This document shows positions 54,400-64,000 of a stretch of 64,000 nucleotides of DNA, piece by piece (position 1 is the first letter of the stretch; every line of letters begins with the position of its first letter). A model generated the notes under the pieces. It saw only the letters and a list, made by a program, of their open reading frames with translations, did no database searches and had not been told where the DNA came from. This stretch comes from Syngnathus acus. Lineage: Eukaryota > Chordata > Actinopteri > Syngnathiformes > Syngnathidae. A program made the position numbers and the translations under genes. The stretch lies in NCBI RefSeq assembly GCF_901709675.1, contig NC_051093.1, forward strand, positions 2,501,053-2,565,052, given 5' to 3'.

Positions 54400-57300
54400 G
54401 CTTATAAGGACCAGAAGGCCGAAGGGTTTAAAAAAAGAAAGTGAACACCCAAAGAGATGCCTCCGGATTGAAATACGGACATTTGGGACTGGTTTGCAAA
54501 CTCGTCTTCCCGCTCTCAGCCAAGATGCCAAGTTGAGCTTCTCCATTTAAAACGGGAAAACAAACGGTGACTAAGTGATTCTCACGTCGTTTCCACAAGG
54601 ACTCGTTCAGTCTCCAAATGTCGTTAAGCCGCTTGTCTTCATAAGTGCAGGCAGCTGGCAGCGCTCCAACACTTGGCCATCTTGGACAAAAATGATGACT
54701 AAAGGGACATTTTATCAAGCTTCAAACAGTAGAGGACAACTTGTTCTCTCCTGGATTGTTCTGGTTAACGCTGAGGATGTTGCATGTTTTGAAACGTGAG
54801 TGGGAGAAAACTTGAAAAAGTTTGCTCTCACTATCGTTGCCTTGGCTGCATTCCGCGCTCCGTGCAATTTCTCCCCTCGCCTGCACGGGATAAACAGAAA
54901 GTGCCAAGAGCTGACTGAAAAATGTGATGCTAATCCCCCTGACATTTGCAACCTGGTAATTGTCATTGCGCCATTCTCTCGCGCTCACCTGCCACATCAA
55001 TCCTCATTACTCAAACTCACCTTGAGCGACCTTGCGGCACTTGTAGCTTTGACTCAGCAATTTATGTCAAGCGCAAGTGTGGCGAAAGGTCGCGCAGGTA
55101 TTTTCAGACATTCTGCCGGAACCGCTTTCTTGCCCCCCCCTGACCGACCAGCCCATCGGGTCTGTCGCTTCAGCTAGGTCATGGCTTGAGCACCCCCTAC
55201 AATTTGTCAGGAGAATTGCACTCGGTGCTCTCTAAAGTGAGCAGAGGTGACTCAAGTGTTCATACTCAGTACTTAGGGATGAGTAGTTTTTTTTAAAAAA
55301 AACAAAAAAACAAAAGCAATTCAGGAGGAGCACAAGTGGGTAGCAGTGGTCGGGCATTGAACCTAACCTGTGAGTCTTGGATCTGCACAGGTGGGCGAGT
55401 GGGGGAGGAAGTAACACATGTGAGTGAGTAGCAATAGCAGAAGGGAAGGCAAAAGGCGGGCATATGCTCTCCCCTCTGTGGCCTGGCCTTCCTGTCGCCT
55501 CGTAGGACAATACGGCAGGGGCGGGAGGGGAAAAAAAAACAGCCTAAGAATGAAACCTTCTGCTCTGTGATGGTTTTTACAAACACTGTCTCTGCTTTTT
55601 ATCAGGGTTTGCCCGGGAGCTATTTTCAAAATCAGTCGATCTCGTGACTGGGGGAGAGAGGAAAAAAGATGAGGTCAAAGGGCAAAATTGGCTGTCATAC
55701 TTCCCGTGAGGATGGCTGAATTTATCCCGATGGGCTCGCAGCATTGAGTGGTTAGGATCGTAAATTAAGAGTTAGTTTTAGATGTAAAATTATATGTTGG
55801 ATTAAGGCACGATTAGGTTAGGTTATGGGGACTTTAATGTTATGTATGTTTCGACGGAATACATTCACAGAGATGGACGTTCTTCATGAGCATGTAGACG
55901 GCGCCCTCTACAGGCCACAAGCACCTTTCACTGGGAGCTCTGGATTGAAGAAGACAAGCGCAAATAGAAACGAGGTGTCACCAAATACGCACTCTCGTCT
56001 CGTCACACTCATTTCTTTTGGCTCCATTCGCACCGCGGCAGCCTGGCCGGCTTTCCGTTGGGGGGGGGATAAAACATGGATTTGCTCGGAATAAACAACA
56101 CTTGGTAAACTGCCTTAAACTCAACATGTGGGATTGTCCACAGCACAGCTTCACAGGCCAGGATGCAATTGCAAACTCGCCGTCTAAATCTCTCTTGTCG
56201 TGCAAACAAAAGGCAACAGAAGCTCGAGAAAAGATCACTTTGTCGCGTCATCTGGCCCGAAAAGCTCAACATTTGTCTGTCGAGTGCACGTCAGTCAAAT
56301 TTGGTAGCGAGCAAATTTACGGAGGAACCTCTCGCAAACGACGCCTTCAAATGAAGCAGCCAACTTCCTGTATCGGGTGGACAAGGTGAAATTTTGATCC
56401 TGCCCACAATTTCAGAGGAATATTTCCTGGCACGGGCCTCTCCATCCACCCCCCCGTGGCGTCTCCAGAGGCTCCGGACAACAGACGGGTCGCAGCGAAG
56501 CCACATTTCAAATCCGGTGTGCAGATGGACACCAGTGGCGGTGCTGCTAAATCCTGCGCCACTTGGCAACACGGCGCCAGCAAGCCGAGGGCAGCCATGC
56601 ATCATCATCATTACATTTAGGGCTGCACGGCTTAGATTAGGCGGTTTGAATTTGGGGTTTAAGAGATGGTTAAGGGACAGTTATTGTTTATGTTTGGTAA
56701 GGTTTTAGTGTTCATGGGTTAGTGTGTCGGGGTGAAGGTCAGGCTTTTGAATGACTCTTCAATTAAGCTAAACTACTTTCCCCCTCTCCACGGATCGCGG
56801 GTTTCCCCACCTGCCCGATGCCGCAGGAGGCCCCATGTGTGCGCTCCCCCCCTGCCCTTGCACTACCCTCGGAGTGACGGCCATAAACGGGAGCTCACCT
56901 CATTGCACAAATGGCGGCGTCACCATTCTGCCCGCTCAGCACTTAAGCTTCTATTCTTAGCTCCTCTCGGGGCTCTTTATCATTATTTTACCTGATGGCT
57001 AGGTGACGGCGGGGAGGTGAGCTCGGGGCCAGCTGGCTGTGAACTTTGGTCACGTCAGTCCGACATGTGACGCGCTTTGGACGGTCCTGCTGGCATACAA
57101 TTGGAGAAAAGAGTTTGGTAAAGATCCGAAACCACGAGGTAAAACCGTTGAACTCGATGTTCGGCTCACCTTCTGTTTGGGCAACGCACCAATTTGTCTT
57201 TTGTTGGTATTTGTCACCCTCTGTTGCTCAGTTTGGGTATTGCAGCCTCTCCTCCGGTAGGGAATCATGTTCACTGGACTGTAAATGCCAACACAGTAAT

Positions 57301-57474
57301 TAATCCACACAGTCTGAGCCTATTGATTAACATATCAAATCCTTGCCACGACAACCTATTATACTTGTTACCTGACTTTTTTTTTTTTTGCACAGGCGAT
57401 AAAATCAGGAGTGTTTTAACGACTGTTGTAGGCTATTAAAAAAAGAGGCTCATTTCAAGTCGAAGTTGTGCGTG

Positions 57475-57660
57475 CTGTGCTGTCGGGAGGGAAGCGGGCT
57501 GCAGATGGCGCTGAGCGCGGGCGAGCCGGGCGGGCGGCTGCCGCAGTGGAGCGGCAGATGGCGGAGCGGCGCGCTGATGGATGTTCTGTCGAAAGCAGTA
57601 GACGAGGAACCTGCTGCTTTCACGCACACGCGCGCGCACGCACCATGATGGATACCGTGT
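57475..57660. promoter_or_regulatory. CpG-rich patch, candidate distal promoter
   Basis: A short island rich in GCG/CGG words amid AT-richer DNA, containing several CAGATGGCG repeats (near 57501 and 57554) that resemble YY1-type GATGGC motifs. No TATA box and no open frame of known type. Assignment to grin2c is by position only. Confidence 0.3.
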
Positions 57661-58599
57661 AGGATGATTTATCAGGCATATTTTTTCCCTCCATATTTTT
57701 CCGTTTGTACCGGGGAAAAATCTAATCGCTGTTTCATCAATCACGGGAATGTTCATCAGTTAAAAAGTCGTCTTAATCAAACTACAATTGCTGACTCCCG
57801 CACTAAAATCCTGCCTAATTCATCAAGTTTCTTCCAAAACATTAGCAGAGTCATGGTGCGGATAAGAGCGTACAGGAAAGTGATAGTTCAACTGAAACCT
57901 AACAAACTTTCAGGAACGTCTGGGTTGCAATTGATGTTTTTTCCAGTTCTTCGTGACTATTGCCACTATACGCAATAAAGTTTAACACGATTCAAAAAGT
58001 AATCGAAGGTAATGTAAATTTATGAGCAGCAGCGCTTACGTGAAGCTGTTCGCATTTGTGCCACCAGAGGCCGCTGTCTCTCTTAGACCAAAACTGGAAA
58101 TCAATCATTTTGCTTTCATCACATTCATCCCCATCTTCTCAGAGACTCTCATTCCGCCACAATTAATCCAATTAAGTGTAATTTCAATGAGTTGTCAAAG
58201 CAGACAAATGGATAATAAGCATTAGCGGCCTCACATTCAGATTTGTCTTCTTCTCGTGACTGCTATGCTTGGCCTTTGAGAACGCCCGCTCGGCATTTTT
58301 TTTCTCTTCTCCGGCAGTGGTGTCTGAGATTAATTACGGTCATATAAATACTTGAGTGAACTGACAAGCAAACTGGGTTGTAACCGGGTCGGATCCGCTC
58401 GTAATTTGCCTCATGAATCATCCGCGTTCATTTCATTTGCTGCCAAAAAAGGACACCGGGGAGTCCAGAATACTTGCGACACCGCCGCCGCTGCGCTTCC
58501 TCGCCTGTCGTGGCGCTTTTTTGTTGGCTCGTGATGTGATGATATACGGCGTGGCGTCTTGTTGGTGAAAGTTGTCCTAACTTTTTAGGGGACCCCGTT

Positions 58600-58745
58600 A
58601 GGAGGGATTTTAGTTAAAATGGCCACTTCAAATTAAAATGGCTGATTCACTTTCAGGCATGGGTCCTTGAGAGTTTTTGGTGCGCTCTGTTACGAAAGAC
58701 ACGCCCACCTAATTTCCCGCCCGTTGCTGAAATGGAGTCATTTGT
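58600..58745 (+). repeat. Dispersed repeat family X, single unit
   Basis: AAAATGGCCACTTCAAA, then ATGGGTCCTTGAGAG, then ACACGCCCACCTAATTTC. Same order of words as copies near 24950 and 30330. Confidence 0.45.
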
Positions 58746-58905
58746 TTGGGGGTGCTGAAAGTAAAGACTTTCTCATCAGGATATGCAGGCTTGCTAAGTT
58801 TTCAGGCATGTTAACGACTACATGCTAACCGCTAACATGATAAAGCAAAGATGTACCACAGATGCTACCGCTAAAGCACTACATGACAGACAGCAGCAGA
58901 CGCCG

Positions 58906-61900
58906 CCTTGAAGTAGACAAGTTTATTCATGGTCATAATGAATGAATGATGATATTAATAATTACTCATAATTATAATAATAACGTTAATGTCATAATAA
59001 ATAGAACTCTTCATCTGAAGCACGGAAAGAGAAGCATACAGAAAGAGAAAGAAACAAAACACAAGTAGAAGTACGGGGTAAGAGAGGAAAGGGGTAGACA
59101 TTTTTTTCAACCTTTCAATATAGCCATTTAACATTTTTAAAACATTTTTTTTACCTTGAACATTTACAAAACGCAGAAAGCGATAAAGTCTTTAAAAAAT
59201 CCTTATAAATAAATTTGCTGTTTTTTGAACAAAATACACATTTTTTGGAGGAGGATTTTTTTTTCTTGTGTTAGGATGAGGTGGGGAATGGGGGTTAATA
59301 TGTACAGAACAGGAAGAGTACAAAAGGTCGGGGGGCACACATACTGGGTGGCGGTCACTTTGGGAAGGGGGCCCCGGTTGTGTTGGGGAGCGGTTACCTG
59401 GTGGGGTGCCACCTGGTGGAGCGGAGAGGAACAACCGCCGCTTTGGCGTCACACGCGTCAAGCGTCGCAAGCTCGCTTGTGTGGCTACAAAAGGAGTGGA
59501 AGACCAGTCGTCGGAGTAGCGGTTCTTTACAAGCGTGTAAACAAACAGCAAGTTTGCCGCAAAGCATCAGTGGAAGTGGCGAGCCGCGGACGCTGGATAA
59601 AACTGCAGACATGAAAATATACAGCGACGATATGCTAATGGTTAAGATTTGCATTTCAGAGAGCTACGGAATTGGTAAAATACAAAAAAAAAAAGATTTC
59701 TAGGTGCTTAACAATATTCAACAGTAAGAAGCCAACACAATTTCACTTTTATATCGAGCAAAAGCTTTACAATGAAAACGGACTGGATTTTTTTTGTCAT
59801 AAGAATGAACATCTAGACGCTTTTAGTGAATAGTACATTAATAATGACTAGATGTGAAAATATGAATCTATACTATGCTAATGGTTAACATTTGGATTAA
59901 GGATTAAAGCTGCTTGACCACCTTCAATTCAATTTATATACAACAGTAAGAAAGCTAACATCAGTTCACGTCTTCGTTTATGTACAGTACATTCGTAAAA
60001 GCCTCGACAATGGAAACAGACGATCACAAAGAGATTTCCAGCCATAAACTGGCACATCTCGCCTCTTTTAGTGGCTAATGTGGAATTTGCTGTTTAAGAG
60101 GCTACGGAAGTGGTAAAAAAAACAACAACCTGCTTTTCCACCTTAAAACTTACCCGTTAAAAACCGAGCAGTGAAAACAGATGAAAAGACTTTCTGCCAT
60201 TAAACTATAAATTTATTTTGATGCATTGATGCAGCAGCACATGTGAAAATATACATCTATGCTATACTATGTTATGCTAATGGCTAAGATTTGGATTTCA
60301 GGTGTCATTGAAACATATTCTTTAAAGCTGCTTTACCGCTTTTAATGAAAAAACGATCCAACAGTGTGAAGCCATGCATCGGTTACGTGCCTTGACTTAG
60401 AAATCTTTCCTTCTCGATCAGAGAAAGGCTGATCAATAAAAGCAGACTCGAAGACTTGCGATTTGCGGACCAAAAATGGTACGTTTATAGGCTAATGCTG
60501 TACAATAATAATGGTCGTCTCTGTAGAAGCACTGACATTACACACTAAAGTAATTTTTTTTTGTTTTTGTACTTAATACAGCTGCTACATGAACCACCAG
60601 CTAGCCTCGCAAATGCAAAATCTGGTCTTTTTTCAAATTTGAATTCATCGTCATTTGGTTTTCCGGAAAACAAAATCAACGACAAAGGTACATGTTGTCT
60701 CATTTGCTAACAGTCTCGCTAACGTGTGCGCGTGAGTGACATCGTGTGGTGGTTGCGGGTAGTGCATAGATAATCGGCGGAGGACACGCGCGATGCGGGC
60801 GGTTGTTCATCTCCGCCTGCCCAGTCAGACACTCGATTGGACGCTGCACAGGAAGTCGTCCTACTGTACAGGAAGTGTCAACGGGTGGGGAGAGGGGGGT
60901 CTTATTGTTTTTTTTTGGACCAAAACAAATCAATTGTGTGGAATAAGGGGCGGTTTTCCTGAAGGGGAATTTGAGCATGCGGCCGCAAGCCCTTTAAAGG
61001 TATCGCGACGGTATACTCACACTAGGACAATCATTCATTCACTTTGTGGATTAATTGTCAAAGTAGGTTTGGGGCTTTGGCCTTCGAGTGGCCCGGAAGC
61101 GTAGTTGGAAAAGCCTAGTGTGAGTTCACCCATAGCTGGTTATCTCTACTCTGCCCCCCACCCCCCCAAACGCCCATGGGCTAGCATTAGCATTAACGGG
61201 CGCTCCCGCCCGCTGGCTCGTGATCAAAGAGCTCAGGCCGCGCGTTCAAACCCCCACAAAGGACAGACGGAAGAAGCCGGAAATTGGGCGGAATTCACTC
61301 CAAAAGGAGGTGAAGTCCTCCATTGTGGTCAGAGAGGAGGGGGTCGAGGTTGCGGTGGGGGGGGGGGCACACAATCACCTTCAATCATAGAACACATGAT
61401 CACATGTTACAGTAAATATCAGGGGCATATTTAGTGGGGGGGGGACTGAAATCTAAAGGGGGGGCTCGTGTGGCCGCCCCATATACTCCCTGACATCAGC
61501 ACAGCCCATAGAATAGATATGTCTATATATTTATGTACAGCAACGTAAAGAATCCACGCAGAGAAGAAAGAGTACATTCAAAGAACGCAACCGACATTCT
61601 CCGGTTTCCACACCTTGGACAGCCACTCCTCGCACAAATTGACAAAGTTTGGCCACCGCAAAAAACTGACAAAAAAATCAAAGACCCCCCCTCCGAGAAA
61701 CACACAACACAAGCACGCAAATCGGTACTGGCAGAGGCCACGTCCTCACGTACGCGTCCCATTGTTTCACAAGAGACATCTTTACAGCAAAAAAAAAAAA
61801 AAAAAAGTGAAAATAACAGCAAAACGTCAAAACACTCACAAGGGCCGCACTGAAAAGTAATATACACTTGGCGGATGAAAATCTGATATTTTTTGTTAAA

Positions 61901-64000
61901 AAAATGTTTGGGAAACTTGCATATTATTAAGAAATTGTCATTTTTTTGTTTGTTTGTTTTTTGTAAGAAAGAAATTCCAAGAAAGAAAATGTGTGGTCTT
62001 TACGTAAGGTTTAAAATTTCCATGGAATAAATCACAATATTTTTTAATGATAATATATTTTCAAAGTCAGAAATAATGGTTTTAAATTTGAATTTCTTTG
62101 CAAAAAAACTTCAAGAAAATTTCAGAAGTCTAATTTTCTTGACAAAATAATTTTTCAAGAAAGAAAATAGTTCTTTCACAATGGCCCCCAAGACTAAATC
62201 AGCATTTTTTTCAGGAAAAGCTTTGTTTCTTGAAAGAAAATCCCATTTCTTCCAAGAAAAAAAAAATCAATATATCAATATATCATTTTTTGCATGTTGT
62301 GTTCATGAAAATTTTTATGTTTCTTAAAAAATCAGGTTACACAAAAGAATTATGAAAAAAACTCAGTGAAAATTACGTTAAATTTACGTTGTGAAAAATT
62401 CAGGATTTTTCTAGAATAAAGGCATATTTTTGGAGGGAAAAAAGTAACTTCAAGGCGAATGAAAAGTTCAAGTTTAAGGCAAAAAAATCCCGCCGTTTGC
62501 GTGTGTAGGAAGGTATTTTATGTAAAAATGAACAATTGTTTTTGGCAAACTTGCGTGCATACGTGCGGACGTGGCCTCGGCCTCTGCGAAACCTCGTCAG
62601 GCGGACGCCGCCAGTCAACATGTCCTCTGGGAAGTCCCGACGTCGGCCAACCTCCCCCGACTCGCCGACGACCGACTGTCCAGTCCTCGGCCGTGGGCGG
62701 AACCTCTGCCACCGGGGGGCGCCGTAAAACAAAGGGGATTTCGTGGAGTGCTGCCGGCAGGAAGTGACATCACGACAGCGTCCACGGGGAGGAAAAAAGT
62801 AAAGGAGGAGGAGGAAGAGAAGGAGGTGCAGGTTCTCCCTCCTCCGCCACATCTGGCCGCCTGTTCTGGACTCCCCCGTAAAACATAAAAAGACATTTGT
62901 ACATATATATATTTATACGCCTTTATACACACACGTGACAAAAGTATAGAAAAATAAAATGTTTTATAATAACGGGACGCCTCTCATCTGAACACTTTTC
63001 TCTCTGTCCCTTTTCTTGGCCGGCCGGCCGCCCCTAAAAAGACGGTCGGCCCGCGGTGGTTGGGGGAGGCGGCCGTCGATGCTCCTGCCGCCGGTTTGTA
63101 TGCCTCCCTCCCGTCGTTACGTCTGCGATGTCCAACCGTGATGAGCGTTGCTTCCTCTTCCCGGCGTTTCCTATTTACTGTACGTCACACACACACAGAA
63201 CACAAAATGAAATAAATAAATAAATAAATAAATTAGACAAAGATTTGAAAAAAAAAAGATTTTAACATTATTTTCCAATTTGTAAATATTAAATTCGAGA
63301 AACATTTTAATACTTGTTTTAGATTTAAAAGTGCTTTTGAGGAAAAGAGGTTTTATTTTGAGGATTTTATAAATATTTCAGAGACTGTTTCAGATTTTTT
63401 GAAAAAGGTCTTGCATGCAGCGACGTCGATGAGTTGCAAATGTTTTTGGCGGTTTTGCGCGGTGAGGAGCCCATTTGCCCCACCCCACCTCCGTTTGCGA
63501 GAGTACCCATCACAGCTTTTTTTTTATGCCGGCCCACTTTGCAACTTTTTGTGCTCGCAAAGTGAAAAGTCTGGCACGTGGCGCCCCGGGACTGCCGTCA
63601 ACGTAGACGGCGGCTAATCGGCGGCGACGGCGAGCCGTCCCCGTGTGCCTCCCGTCGGTAAATAAATCAAGGCCGGAAGTTCGCTGCCGCTTTGTAGTGC
63701 CGATGTTCCGCCCCCACTTCCCGAAGTGTCCACCAGGAGACGAAGTGACGCCTTCAATCAGCGTCCGCCATCGCCAGCATCTGCCGCCGAGCCTCCCCGA
63801 GCCTGCTATGCTAATTCACAGCAATTCCAAGCAACTCAACCGGCCGAGATTGGCTCAGCAGAAATCGCTACATTAAACGGCCAAGCTTTGTAGCACTAGC
63901 TTTTTGAGCTGAGAACAAAACAAATTGTATTGAATGTCACAGATTTGGAAGAGTGGGAAAAAAATGTACAAGAAGAAACATTGATGCGAATCCTACTGAT
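58906..64000 (-). other. Possible long 3' UTR of a minus-strand gene beyond the window
   Basis: AATAAA on the minus strand (58922-58927) marks a possible cleavage site. The next 5 kb is AT-rich with many A/T runs, GC-rich islands (59300-59600, 62540-62860, 63000-63180) and no recognisable coding exon. It may instead be ordinary intergenic DNA. Confidence 0.3.
59611..60500 (+). repeat. Diverged four-unit tandem repeat, about 165-260 bp per unit
   Basis: Units start near 59611, 59852, 60076 and 60241. Shared landmarks in order: TGAAAATATAC-TCTATGCTA, GCTAATGGTTAAGATTTGGATTTCA, AAAGCTGCTT-ACC-CCTT, CAACAGTAAGAAGCCA and CAATG-AAACAGA-GA. The third unit lacks its left part. Divergence between units is high, so the array is old. 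Confidence 0.75.

Larger units (their letters stand above)
54408..58905. other. Non-coding region upstream of grin2c (third part)
   Basis: No coding exon was found. A GC/CpG-rich patch at about 57475-57660 is the strongest promoter-like candidate in this stretch and could be the start of grin2c transcription. A family X-like copy lies near 58600-58745. Confidence 0.4.

Noticed and set aside
59192-59551. 119-aa minus-strand Pro-rich open frame near the window end
   Set aside because: Composition follows the local C-rich strand. There are no domains, and the tail runs into poly-A/T sequence typical of non-coding DNA.

Overview
The window looks like nuclear DNA of a ray-finned (teleost, probably percomorph) fish. 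It carries vertebrate-specific genes (NMDA receptor GluN2C, a Cys-loop receptor, SUZ12) split by short GT-AG introns. Long CA microsatellites, hAT and piggyBac relics and a tRNA-headed SINE family with a TCCA tail, typical of fishes, lie between them. No sign of bacterial, plasmid or viral organisation was found.

Layout. 1-4.1 kb: suz12 on the minus strand, 15 coding exons, with the last exon cut off by the window start. 5.2-6.0 kb: a small unrecognised single-pass membrane protein gene (minus), whose first exon lies head-to-head with an orphan plus-strand exon. 6464-6535: an intact tRNA-Thr(CGT). 6.7-7.8 kb: hAT transposon relics. 8.0-11.6 kb: tsen54 (plus, 12 exons, complete). 12.2-14.9 kb: a 5-HT3-receptor-like pentameric ligand-gated channel (plus, 9 exons, complete). 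15.4-27.5 kb: tmem104 (plus, 9 coding exons plus a predicted 5' non-coding exon), with a broken piggyBac transposase in its first intron. 27.5-32 kb: a repeat-rich spacer with a minisatellite and a CA tract of about 119 bp. 32.0-45.1 kb: grin2c (minus, 12 coding exons, complete). 45.1-58.9 kb: no recognisable coding sequence, probably the 5' non-coding and regulatory territory of grin2c. 58.9-64 kb: AT-rich sequence, possibly the 3' UTR of a minus-strand gene outside the window, including a diverged four-unit tandem repeat.

Exons were assembled by hand from homology and splice signals. For the five large genes the exon phases add up to open frames. This gives 604 codons so far for suz12, 495 aa for Tsen54, 435 aa for the Cys-loop receptor, 492 aa for Tmem104 and 1389 aa for GluN2C. 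The genes do not form a pathway: chromatin silencing, tRNA splicing, an ion channel, a transporter-like protein and a glutamate receptor sit side by side. The tmem104-grin2c pair and nearby tsen54 match, from memory, human 17q25.1. suz12 and the tRNA-Thr(CGT) match 17q11.2, so the window joins two blocks that are far apart on human chromosome 17.

The most interesting points are: a Cys-loop receptor lacking the ligand-binding loop-B tryptophan of 5-HT3 receptors; the unidentified small membrane protein with an overlapping upstream ORF; the piggyBac fragment abutting a splice acceptor; and several locally amplified repeat families not explained by the genes.
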